Origin: Leptobrachium leishanense
Taxonomy: Eukaryota; Chordata; Amphibia; Anura; Megophryidae
Assembly (NCBI GenBank): GCA_009667805.1
Contig: CM019063.1
Location: 85,959,877-86,023,876, forward strand
DNA: 64,000 nucleotides
Direction of reading: 5' to 3'
Below are positions 36,296 through 46,104 of the stretch, one piece after another. The position numbers and the translations under genes were made by a program. The notes beneath the pieces are model-generated. The model was not told where the DNA came from. It did no database searches and worked only from the letters and a program-made list of their open reading frames with translations. Every line of letters starts with the position of its first letter. Position 1 is the first letter of the stretch.

Positions 36296-36530
36296 GATGT
36301 TCTATACAGAGAGTGGCATTAATTAATGCAGGAGTATGTTCTATACATTATACAGAGAGGGGTATTAATGCAGGAGGATGTTATATACATTATACAGAGA
36401 AAGGTATAATTGAGGAGAATGTTCTATACAGAGAGGGACATTAATGCAGGAGGATGTTATCTACATTATACAAAGAGGGGTATTAATTAATGCAGGAGGA
36501 TGTTCTAAACATTATACAGAGAGGAGCCTT
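36296..36530. repeat. Minisatellite of about 45 bp, five to six copies
   Basis: The unit contains TATACAGAGAG and ATTAATGCAGGAGGATGTT. Spacings between TATACAGAGAG motifs are about 46, 45, 31, 40 and 49 bp, so the units vary in length. It lies wholly inside the hAT-like element. Confidence 0.8.
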
Positions 36531-36795
36531 TTTTTTTAGCCCTTTAAATCCAGTGGCTGTGAGCGCTGAGATCGGCTGCTTGTTACATTATCTCTCGGTA
36601 CAATGTATCAGGCTCAGTTGTAACAGTAACTGACTGTAACAGCGCTCAGAGTTTCAGTAAAACAAGGAAATAATATTGTTCTAACCTCTTATATATAAAA
36701 ATATTATTTACTAGTTTTACAGAAACTGTGAGCGCTGTGATGAGCAGCAGTCAGTTATTGTAACAGCTTTGCCTGACACGGGGCAGTATTACAAT

Positions 36796-36895
36796 GTTGG
36801 TGCTAACTTAACCAGAGCTGTTGTAAACTGAAAACCTCCATAGGCTATAATGGCTCTGGGAAGGTTACAACAGCTCTGGTTAAGTTAGCACCAAC
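36796..36895. repeat. Perfect 31-bp inverted repeat (hairpin)
   Basis: The arms are 36796-36826 and 36865-36895 and match perfectly; both contain GCTAACTTAACCAGAGCTG or its complement. The loop is 38 bp. The sequences just outside (GGGCAGTATTACAATGTT and inverted GGGCCATATTACATAGTT) also pair, so this may be a small MITE nested in the hAT element. Confidence 0.85.
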
Positions 36896-37458
36896 TATGT
36901 AATATGGCCCACATTGTGCTGAGAGTGAGAGATACTGTAACAAGCAGCGATCTCAGCCCTCTGAGGAGCCACCACTACAATAGTAATTGTATCCACTGGT
37001 TTTCGGATGAACGAAATTAGTTTTCATACTAAAGAACTGAAAACGAATTTCTTTAGCAACTAAATAAATTGCATTTTAGGACTAATCCATTAGTTCAAAA
37101 CGAAATTTTGTGCTGTGCACATGTCTAATGGTTAATAATAAACCCCACTTTGGCAATGTCAGAAAAAAACATTTGTGGATTTAATTTAAAATGGATATCC
37201 ACATGGACCAAAAATCCCCGGCACTCAGAGGGAGTACCATCAAACCTCATAGGAGCGGTCATGTGTACCTGGGATGTCTGAACGACAGGGGGCACAGGTA
37301 TAGCAGGCGGGGGTGCAACCCCAACTGGTTCCAGGTGTGCAGTACGATTCAGGATAGTTTGTAAGGCAATGGCAAACTGATCCATCCTATGATCCTGCTC
37401 ATCCTGTCTGGATACAAAGGTAGCCAAGTGCTGTGTTAAATCTGCGGGATCCATATTG

Positions 37459-37470
37459 GCCAGATCGTAA
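37459..37470 (-). promoter_or_regulatory. Putative self-priming primer-binding site of Gypsy-1
   Basis: Directly after the 5' LTR the minus strand reads TTACGATCTGGC. Its last 10 nt are the exact complement of GCCAGATCGT at minus 37839-37830, beside the predicted RNA start. No tRNA-type site beginning TGG follows the LTR directly. Self-priming is known for Tf1 and related chromoviruses; here it is inference. Confidence 0.5.
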
Positions 37471-38021
37471 TGTCACGGTTCCCGGATCCCACCACGCAGT
37501 ACTTAACCCCCAACACTCCACAAAACCCAGAAGCTACCAACAGTGTAGCTGTGAATGATCCCTATCTGTCTGGTCCTTAGAATTGGCCAGGTAAACTAGC
37601 TAGACAGAAAAGGGTTAACAATACGGAGAGGAGTCAGCCGAGCCAGAATCAGGAATACAGAGTTCAGAATGGTCAAATGGAATAGCCGGGTCGGTATCAG
37701 AGCAGTAGCGTAGTACAAGTAAATAGTCTAGGGCAACAGAAGGCAGAATGGTCAGAACACAAGCAGAGGTCAATAACAGGTTAAATCAATATAGCAGTCA
37801 GGGTACAAGGAGCTCAGGTATGGATAACCACGATCTGGCAACTTCTGTAACTATACTGAGGGTTTTTAAAGACCTTCACCAGACCACGCCCCCCACTCAA
37901 GCCACACCTCATGCAATCACCTCCCTGCCTGTCTCCATTTAAACCGGGCAGTGATCAGCGAGCAGCATCAGACTTGCTGTCCTCAAGCACACAGGTAGGG
38001 CTGGAAGCCCCCAACGTTACA
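37471..38021 (-). repeat. Gypsy-1 5' LTR
   Basis: It is 551 bp and nearly identical to 30648-31196. It differs by a T run (37863), AAG versus AG (37900), a C run (38010), and one substitution (37848). Confidence 0.92.
37863..37870 (-). promoter_or_regulatory. TATA-like element in the Gypsy-1 5' LTR
   Basis: The minus strand reads CTTTAAAAACC. The self-priming match GCCAGATCGT starts about 28 nt downstream, where an RNA start would be expected. The same spacing is found in Gypsy-2 (53899-53906 and 53876). Confidence 0.5.
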
Positions 38022-38026
38022 CCTGG

Positions 38027-39184
38027 TCACATGGCCGGCAGGATCTAGCCTCTCGCGAGATCCTGCTGGTCGGTGGAGTGATTGCAGAGGGAGAATGGGG
38101 ACTTTTTTCCCTAGCCTCACTCTGTTCCTGGCAGCCAGAAGCAGTGGATCAGGCCGCCGTGTTCGACGCAGGAAGTAAGGTGAGAATTTGATTTTTTGGG
38201 GGCTTTTCAGCTGCTGCTAACTGATTCTGCATGTTAAGTATAGGGAGCCCAAAGTACAGTAAACTCCTGGTATAAACTGCTAATACCGATTCGCTAACAG
38301 GTTTTTCAACCTGTTAGTGAATAGGATCTGTGCGGCGAGCTATCACCTTCTTTAATCTAGCGCTAACGTGAGCACTACCATTAGCTTGAAGGAGGTGATA
38401 GAGTCCTTAGACTTAAAAATAAAAAGATAAAATATGCAATGTTCATTGTTGAAACTGCTGTTACATGTGTGAAAAGGAATTATACAATGAATTTTATTTA
38501 TGCAATGCTAGACCTTTAGTCGTCTATTTAGTACAGTTTTGGTAAATTTTTTAGCATGGCACGTACATTGAAATATATTTTTAGAATAAAATCTTAATGA
38601 CAGTTTTTCCACTAAATTATATGTCATATAATACAATTAAACGGTGCGTGATAGAATGAAACCTAACTGTACTTACAGATTTTATTGTCTTTTGTGTTCT
38701 GCTTTTGGTTTCTAGGACTCCTGGCCAATGTTTGGCACAGATAATAAATACTGAATTAGTCATTATTCACAAAAATGAATCACATTATTCCATCACTTCT
38801 TGTTTTCTGACCTTTTAGATTTGCCAAGAAGTATGTTTCAAAATTGTTACTGACAAAGTATACAAGTGATTTGTTTATTGTAGATGGAAACTGGGAAGTC
38901 ATAAGGTAATGACAAACATTTTGGCTATGTTATGGTAAGTGGGATCCAAGTTTCAAATTGGGGTCTAATATGATCTTATAAAACACACCACGTTGGACAA
39001 AACTATGTATATGTATAAAAGTAAGCTTTTCTTTGTAATGAAGACTACCAATTACAGCAAGAGATCATTATATTTATAAAAGCAACCATCTGATATGGTC
39101 TTTGTCGATAATTAGGTAAAGTCAAAAAATTAATACTCATACATTTAAATTTGAGAAGTCTTTAGTAATGCATATTTGTAGTAT
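38027..39184. other. Unassigned region
   Basis: The first 370 bp are GC-richer and resemble 27661-28330, with inverted AACAGGTT...AACCTGTT near 38297. Beyond that the sequence is A/T-rich with no gene seen. Confidence 0.4.
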
Positions 39185-39770
39185 ATATAGAGAGAGGAAA
39201 ATGGTGTCGCGCCTGAGCCCTACCGGGGCAGCTGCAACAACCAGACGTATCCAGCCCAGTAACATGTATAAAACATAACAAGAAAGAATGGTGTCCTCTG
39301 TGCTTACCCCTATTACACCATGGGGAACAAAACACAATTAGAGGTTTTTGTTTACTTGTATGGCCATTGAAGTTTTAAGCCCGCCTGCCACGCCAAGGCA
39401 CCTCTAGTAAGGCGAGTCCCATCTAATAAAACCAAAAACCGCACCCTGAGCAACCACATACGCTCATGCTGTTTCTCTGTCATGAGACAAACTGGTAGGT
39501 TTTATTTTATTCCCTCCCCAGAAAAACTCCACTTTGGGATTGAAAACAAAACCACGGTACGAGACAGCTGCAAGGATGACCTGGCTGGAAACACGACAAA
39601 ATATACATAGATAATAGGAAAATGGTGTCGCGCCCGAGTCCTACCGGACATATCCAGCCCAGTAACATGTGTATATGGCCCTTCAAATAACCAAAAACCT
39701 CTAATTGTGTTTTGTTTCCCATGGTGTTATAGGGATAAGCACAGATGACTCCTTGTTTTCTTGTTATATT
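39185..39770. repeat. Repeat family R39, copy 2, with 80-bp inverted repeats
   Basis: The segments 39264-39345 and 39688-39770 are inverted copies of each other; both carry CCTCTAATTGTGTTTTGTT or its complement. GGTGTCGCGCC occurs in direct orientation at about 39203 and 39626. The family also occurs at 20815-21360, where the long repeat is direct. No coding capacity. Confidence 0.6.
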
Positions 39771-40185
39771 TGTAGTATATGTTTGGGGAAAATAAAACTG
39801 TTTTAAATAATTTTAACATATATGGATTTTAATCCATAGTTTGCACAAATTTAGATATTTTCTGCCATCATAGACCGATCTTCATCTTTAAGTCTTCAAC
39901 AAACTCAAACCTATATTAGCCTTTTTTTAATTAATTTTGCGATTCTCCCGTCCCCAATCTGTCACTTCTATTTTAATGAATACAAAAGCTTGGAAAAGTA
40001 TTTGATACTTTGATGATCTCAATTCATTCTAAATTAGATTTTACCTTTAGTTTAAGGGAAGCTAAATGGAAATGTGTTGGGTGAAGTATGGGCATCTTTT
40101 TGTTTATACTACATAAAATGAGCTGATTTTATTGTGGCTAAAATGCTTTATATTGGTCTACTTTGATAATTTGATGGTTCTTAAT
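39771..40185. other. A/T-rich stretch, nothing recognised
   Basis: No gene or repeat boundary seen. Confidence 0.4.
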
Positions 40186-40416
40186 TCTGATTGGCTGGAT
40201 CACGTGAAAAAAACAGTCCGCACACTGATTTCTGCGCGCAACGTTAATGCGCGCGCATTTGTGCGCATCTGTTTAACGTGCGTTATTGCTCAACGGACGA
40301 AAAAATGCACAAGGATTGTAATTCCAGTGTTGATTTACGCGCGTTAGCGTTTAACGCTGGGCGCACAAATTCACGCGTTGCGCAAGCGTTTTAACGCGAA
40401 GATTGTAATAGGGCCC
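40186..40416. mobile_element. CpG-rich MITE, family G, copy 1
   Basis: It is very rich in GCGC and CGCG. It runs from near TTCTGATTGGCTGGATCACG to an end at ATTGTAATAGGGCCC. It matches 41565-41800 in inverted orientation for most of its length. The kept CpGs suggest a young or unmethylated element. Confidence 0.6.
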
Positions 40417-40475
40417 AAGATCAATTGATGTATCTTTGGAAAGACCAGAGTCCTTGGTTCCAATGATACCAAACA

Positions 40476-40546
40476 AGACATACTTGAAAACGAGAGAAAT
40501 CTCAAAGTATCCTTCCAGGTAAAATCCTTCATAAATAAATAAATAT
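40476..40546 (+). repeat. Rex1 3' tail fragment
   Basis: It contains GACATACTTGAAAACGAGAG and ends TAAATAAATAAAT. The position just before it (CCAATGATACCAAACA) is the middle of a TTAA-type element. Confidence 0.75.
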
Positions 40547-41084
40547 TGCAAAAATAACTAAATGGGGGAAAATCCGCAAAATTTCTTTTTTTGCTGTTCT
40601 AAGGCAGTGGCATTTTTCAACTTTTATTTATAAAGCAAAGAATGCCACTGCAAGAACTTCCCCACTTCTTCACAGCGTGGTAATCGAGTGGGTAAGTGAT
40701 GCTGCAATGTATTATTAAGCATTGATTGATCTAAAAGAGAAACTGCCGCACTGCTACAAGGAAAGGTGGGGGCACTTTGGACCCCTGTATCTACAATCTT
40801 TTCAACTCATATAGTTAAGGGAAGTGTAACTGGACAGGTCAGAGTTGGGCCTTTCTAATGATACCAAACATGAACAAGGAAAAAGAAAACCCTTTTTTCT
40901 TTTTAAGTGGCATTTTCCATTGTTACAAGACAAACAATACCACTGCCATTAACTTCTCATTTCCCATGCCAGGAACAAGCACAGTGTTTTATACATAATA
41001 ATATTATTCATAAATTGCAATATGCCAAAATACAAATGAAAAAAAAATAAAAAAAAATTCAGTCTTGGCTAACTCCATAATGAT
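40547..41084. other. Unassigned stretch with TTAA-type fragments
   Basis: GATACCAAACATGA near 40860 resembles the middle of the T-family elements. A GCAGTGGCATTTTTC block near 40605 recurs inverted near 40650. No gene seen. Confidence 0.4.
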
Positions 41085-41564
41085 CGAAACTGTTTTACCT
41101 TTGTCAGTCCGAAAGTACTCACTGCTGTTTTTACATTTCTGCACTGTTTGTGTTTAGCTCTAATTTTCCCCTTACTCATTTACTGTACCCACACATATTA
41201 TATACTGGTTTTCTCACCACTAAATGGACTTTCTAAAGACACCGCTACTTTCATCATATCATATAATTTACAATAAAAAAATGATGAAATATGATGAAAA
41301 AAAACACTTTTTTTAACTTTGACGGCCAAAATCTCTTTTTACAACTGCCAAAAAAGACCCAGGCTAAGGCTGGGGTCAGAAGAACGGAGTGTTTACGATA
41401 CCATTATTTTCATCATATAAAATAATTTGTTAAAAAATTTGATGAAATATGACACACTTTTTTGAACTTTGACCACCAAAATCTCTTGCGCATCTAGAAC
41501 CGCCAAAAAAAGAACCCAGCTAAATAGTTTCTAAATTTTGTCCTGAGTTTAGAAATACCCAGGG
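41085..41564. mobile_element. TTAA-type element, family T2, rearranged fragment
   Basis: It matches 11580-11900 in the same order (CTAAATGGACTTTCTAAAGA, then GCCAAAATCTCTT). At 41368-41392 an H1 end (GGCTGGGGTCAG) interrupts it, and part of the T2 sequence then repeats. It continues after the MITE with TTTTAAACCCTTCACTG near 42372. Confidence 0.55.
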
Positions 41565-41800
41565 TCCTATTACATTCTTCATGCAAAAACGTATGGTAAA
41601 CGCGTGAATTTTTGCACAAAGCTTTAAACGTTAACGCTCGTAAATCAACGCTGGTTTTACAATCCTCGCGCATTTTTTCATCCGTCAAAAGTAACGCACG
41701 TCAAACGGACGCACATCAAATGTACGCGCAAAACGTTGCGCGCATAAATCAGTGTGCGGACTGTTTTTTCACGCGATTCAGCCAATCAGAATTAAGAACC
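41565..41800. mobile_element. CpG-rich MITE, family G, copy 2 (inverted)
   Basis: It starts GGGTCCTATTACATTC and ends near GATTCAGCCAATCAGAATT. It is the inverted match of 40186-40416. It lies within T2 sequence. Confidence 0.6.
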
Positions 41801-41918
41801 ACAATTGTCTCACGTTAAGTTTTTGCACCTGTCAAAATCAATCTGCACATATATGCTGCGTCAATAAAAAAAAACACGCACAACTTCTCAAATTTATTGG
41901 TTTGGTATGTGTAGAATA

Positions 41919-41985
41919 GAAACATAGAAAATTTCGGCAGATAAGAACCTTTCGGCCCATCTAGTCTGCCCAATTGAATTGTAAC
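41919..41985 (-). repeat. CR1 3' tail fragment
   Basis: It contains ATAGAAACATAGAAA and AAGAACCTTTCGGCCCATC, and stops at CTGCCCAATT. No coding is left. Confidence 0.7.
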
Positions 41986-42074
41986 TATACTTTGCTGCGG
42001 ATTGTTTTTTTGGGCTGGTGTATTTGGTTTCAGCCAGGTTGATAGAATTTGCCATTAACACCAGCTTTTAGGAG

Positions 42075-42350
42075 TTGCTAAAATAATGCGCGCAAAGGCT
42101 GTGTGTTACAAACTGCACATAGATTGTAATACCATCTGTGTACCAGCGCACAAACGCATTTGTGCTCACAATGCTAAGTATAGAACGCGCGAAGTACAGT
42201 AAGCTTGCGCAGCATTCGCACAGGTTCACCCGCGGTAGATGTATACGCGAAATTGTAATACGACGTTCTGCGCAAAGGGTTTTGACCCTCGCGTTAATGC
42301 ATTTTTGCGCGGGCGCAAACATATGCGCGAAGAATATAATGGGGCCCCCA
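42075..42350. mobile_element. CpG-rich MITE, family G relative
   Basis: It has repeated GCGCAAA, CGCGAA and ATTGTAATAC blocks and ends near AATGGGGCCCC. It is related in style but not closely in sequence to 40186-40416. Confidence 0.45.
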
Positions 42351-42489
42351 ATGTTTACAAGTTTTTTGCATTTTAAACCCTTCACTGTTGAGCCATTTCA
42401 CCTCTTCGTGCAGCATCATTGGTCACATTATAATTGAAACATGAACAATAGTGCTGCATTATTAAATTAAAATTTTTTTATTAAAAAAA

Positions 42490-42885
42490 CAAAAAAATCT
42501 TAAAAAAATCAAGACACTTTTTGTTGCAGATTAAAAGAAGAAAAGGTTTAATAGACATTCAATAACAATGGGAATATTTGTAACATTGAAACCTATGGGA
42601 TTTGCCTGATTAAACCTGCCGAATGAAAGCACCAAACATCAGGTCATTTCTCTAACATTTCTCGGCTGTTCGATGTTCTCTGAATAGGTCAACCATTGCT
42701 TCTCTGTAGGGATTTCACTGCCATCAAACAGGAGCCGTATTTTGCTGGCAATTCAGCAAAATTTGGCGAACTGCCTGCTTTCTGAATAGCCGAATGGCCA
42801 CGAAATTGCACCCTACGGGGAAATTCACTGTTCAGTGCCATTTCAGGGCCAGATCGGCTCTTTCTGAATAACCGTGTTGGTGAAT
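42490..42885. mobile_element. H2-related transposon fragment
   Basis: CCTATGGGATTTGCCTGATT and TTCTGAATAGCCGAATGGCC parallel 33045-33255. It ends CTTTCTGAATAACCGTG, a decayed H2 end. The left half is missing. Confidence 0.55.
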
Positions 42886-42889
42886 CTAG

Positions 42890-45039
42890 CCCAATGACTG
42901 ATGTTCAACTTTCTCTTACAGGTTTATTGTACGATAAATGAGTATGTATCCTGGGGTATGCATATTCTTGTTTTAATTCAGCATGATACAGTCTTAAATA
43001 CTAAAAATACTTAAAGAAAACTTTATTGGATACACAAAATGTGTGCTCGCTGCTATAGTCTTACTCAGAATCAGAATGTGGTTTTAACTTTAATAGCCAT
43101 TCCATATGGCAAATGTTAACATTTCAGCTTGTATTAGGTTAGCATGACATTTCAGAGATTTTTCTGATAAAAAATAATCTGTACAAAAGACATGTTTATG
43201 TTAATTTGCATTTCAAATGTTATTCTTGCCAAGAAAATGTACATATGCAAATATATCTTCGGTTATGAGCCACGTTTATGAAACCATCCGTATGGTTAGA
43301 AAAACATACATAGCTAGTGAGGTAGCATACTATTTAGAAAACTGCCTAATAATTCTTTCATTGCAGATCTAGATCTGGATGAATTGAATAGCTGGATTAT
43401 TAGTCATGGATAGGACAACATTTCCACTTGGAAAAGACCAGAAATAGGCTCAGACTCCATAGAGTCTTTGGGACGTAGATATAATCTGGACTGAGCCGGA
43501 CACAATCATTAGTATTTTTTAAGAATATGTAATTAATCCATGGGTGGGCTTCCTACAGTGGTTTGATTTCTTTGCTGTCGTTAGTCTAATATACTGTAAC
43601 CCACTTCCCAACCCTGTCGTCTGCTAGCACATACAGGACAGGGTTTAAGGATGGTGAAATGCAGATGAATCCTGCAATCACTGAGCAGCAAATCATATAA
43701 CCTGAGCTTTGCTTCAGATACCTGGCAAACCTGGCCCGTCAGCAGGTACTGAAAACAGGGGGACCACTACTGTAACCCGTTGAGTATCCCTGGTGATACA
43801 AGAACATATAACTGGTGTCCTTTATTAGTATGTCATATGGGGTCTCCACTAATGACACTGCAGAAGCTTGTGTAATATGTTTTTGTTTATGCCCATATAC
43901 TCTTTAGTACAACAGGTAGATTACGAACATCTCCTAATCTAGGGCACCGGTTGGTGAACTGTGAGGACCTTTATACACAGAAGTTGGCAGGGATAGAAAG
44001 AGATATTGCCTATCTTGGGATCAACATTGCAAGAAGGACTCCACAAAAGGTGTAAGTCTAGCTACATAACCAGAAAATGCTGATAGGAATGTCAGATATC
44101 AGTATAGATAAAAACAAACCAAGGGTTAGAGCAGGCAGATACCAGAGAAAGGTAAAATAATCAACTAGTTCAGTAATACAGTGGACAGATTGAACGGATG
44201 AACTAGCAAGGAGAAGTATGGTAACACAGTAACAACATGCAGGCGGTAGGCCGTAGTTTCTCATTGCGGAGATCGGACATGCAAGGGAAGCGGATCCGGT
44301 GGCACAGAGTCCCAGTGCAAAAGCGGAGAGACACCCTTGATCGGGCAGCGGAACAGATTGTCTAACGGATGGGTGAGAGGCCTTCCAGGCCACAGTTCCA
44401 AGTATAACAAAGCACGCTGCATTATTGTCTAAATCTACAGGGACCCAACTTGACTAGTCGAAGATTTGCTCATTCCATTCACTGGCCAGTTGAATACAGT
44501 ACCCGGGTACCTGAGATCATACACACACACTTTTTGAGACATTACTTTCACGGGACTTACACTCCAGAATCGAAGGGGTTAAACTTTCCTTTTGCCGCCG
44601 CGTGTTTTTCCCGCATTACGAAGTCCTGTTGTTCATATACCATGTTTACATTATATATGCCGCTTTATTGAGATCAGTAAAGTATATAATCTATAAAATC
44701 CACAACAGTGCTGTTGTATATTTATTCCCTAGTGCGGTGAGACTAACCCGAGGTTAATTCAGCGGCTCCTCCGGGAGTGAGCGCTACACTAGTTTAATTG
44801 CTGGGTAAAGTGGACGAGTTTCCTCCACCACACCCATCATCCAGAACAGCGGGATTTTTTAATTTCCCAGCTGCCAGTCACCAGAATGGTCACTAGTGAT
44901 GTCAGCATGCAGAGAGAGTGCCAACGTCACCCTCTGAGGCCATCCACAGTAGCGAGTAGTGTCAGAGTGGTAGCCGATGGATTGGATCTGTAAAGCGTGC
45001 AAAGTCCTCTAATAGTGCGCAATTCATGGTTCCTACACT
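42890..45039. other. Unassigned region, no gene recognised
   Basis: A short block at 43673-43714 (GCAATCACTGAGCAGCA) is shared with 56790-56830. At 44058-44393 a minus-strand open frame of 111 codons has no domain that I know. A small inverted or MITE-like block lies at 44800-45040. Confidence 0.4.
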
Positions 45040-45566
45040 ATGCAAGTTGTGATGTGCATGTCTAACAGCCCATGCCCTTTACAGCCTCCTTCCTGTCTTG
45101 GCAATATTTTCCAGACCAGGTGTTGGTTTTTCTCGATATCCCATCTCTAAGTACACCAGTCCTGTTTTCTCCTACCTCAGCACACACACTCAGATGACTA
45201 ATTAGCACTGGCTGATTTAAAAAAAAGACTACGCCTCCCATCAGCCAGTGTTTCAGCATTGTCGCCCAAAAGCTCACACAAGTAAGTCCTGTGTGTTACT
45301 GCTCTGTACCCCAGTCTCAAGCCTTGCCATGTCCCCCAGCCTCAACCTCAAGTACCTTCCAAGCTCCTTGTGTCTCCAGATTCCTGCTATGGTCAGGTCC
45401 CAGCAAATCACTATCCTCAGTATTCCTACCGGAATCGAAGTCAGCCCTCTTCGTGTTCTCAGCTCATTGGTTTTCCTGCATCATGCAATCGATTACACTG
45501 TGTGTGTATCACTGCATACTGAGCTCATAATCCTGCTTATCTAGTACCTACCTGGTATCAGCGCAA
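45040..45566 (+). repeat. Possible solo LTR or LTR fragment
   Basis: The order is LTR-like: a TATA-like GATTTAAAAAAAAGACTACG (about 45212-45231), then C/T-rich sequence with CCCCAGTCTCAAGCC, then an end near AGCGCAACCCTGTTACAG. The overlapping frames at 45248-45544 show no domain. I could not find a target duplication, so this is weak. Confidence 0.3.
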
Positions 45567-46104
45567 CCCTGTTACAGCATGAGGGCAAATTGCGCAGAAA
45601 AGCTTCAGGAACTTCTGGGTTTTTGAGTCTCTGAGCTATTTTCAATAGAGTATCCCTTTAAAATTTTAAACTCTCAGTTCACGTCAGTTCCTCACTATTC
45701 ACTGAATGACACAAAGGCACCACAGTGCATTTCTTTCTGTTCCTTTATGGCAGACAATTAACAGATGTTTACGGACTATTTGTTGATAGAAGATATGTTT
45801 GCAACATGTGGTTATGTTGACATCACATGTGCAATGAATTTTTAATCTTACTAGATTTGCCGATATGTTTTGTATGCATTTGCAAGTCAGTTAACAAAGC
45901 AGGAGCGGGCAGAGGCAGCAGGGGACAAGATTGGGAGCACAGACTAACAGGATGATTTAATCTCAGTCTCAGTCTAGCTGCAATGTATTAAAGGAACATG
46001 CATGCTTTGCTAATGTGCTTGTAAAAATGTGCAATGTCGTTTGAATGAGTCAGTAGTGTCATTCAGCAGGCATAAATAGCAAGTAAATATGATATTTTTT
46101 TCAT
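45567..46104. other. Unassigned stretch
   Basis: No gene or repeat recognised before the L2 tail. Confidence 0.4.

Larger units (their letters stand above)
36057..37127. mobile_element. hAT-like transposon nested in Gypsy-1 gag, with internal minisatellite
   Basis: The ends are TAGACATGTGCATTCG and, inverted, TAGACATGTGCACAGC. An exact 8-bp duplication ATGGTTAA flanks it (36049-36056 and 37128-37135). Gypsy-2 shows the uninterrupted gag at 53130-53150. Inside are a tandem array (36296-36530) and a long perfect inverted repeat (36796-36895). No transposase is present. TAGAGATGTGC-like ends also occur at 54822 and 60607. Confidence 0.9.
35460..37454 (-). pseudogene. Gypsy-1 gag, split by a hAT-like element and frameshifted
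   Basis: Gag would form the particle and bind RNA. The start MDPADLTQHL is at 37454, only 16 nt inside the 5' LTR. The N-terminal part runs to the hAT insertion (36057-37127). After it the capsid-like part continues with HLSGRALTWVTPLW and [13 protein letters not shown] missing A near 35635, compared with 52285, shifts the frame just before the CCHC zinc knuckle, which remains readable in another frame near 35480-35550. Gag is therefore broken twice. Confidence 0.85.
30648..38021 (-). mobile_element. Gypsy-1: Ty3/gypsy chromovirus, complete but defective
   Basis: Two LTRs bound it (30648-31196 and 37471-38021). CCTGG stands on both sides (30643-30647 and 38022-38026), a 5-bp target duplication. 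The coding strand is minus: gag, protease, reverse transcriptase, RNase H, integrase, chromodomain. The LTRs differ by about one substitution and three one-base indels, so insertion was recent. Nested inside are a hAT-like element in gag (36057-37127) and an H2 element in pol (32425-33335). Several one-base frameshifts break the frames. A purine-rich stretch (minus strand of 31200-31210) stands just before the 3' LTR. Confidence 0.92.

Noticed and set aside
44058..44393. Minus-strand frame of 111 codons as a membrane protein
   Set aside because: Hydrophobic runs but no known motif. The neighbourhood looks like decayed repeats.
45248..45544. Protein-coding exon
   Set aside because: The C/T-rich sequence and TATA-like element upstream fit an LTR better, and two overlapping frames are equally open.
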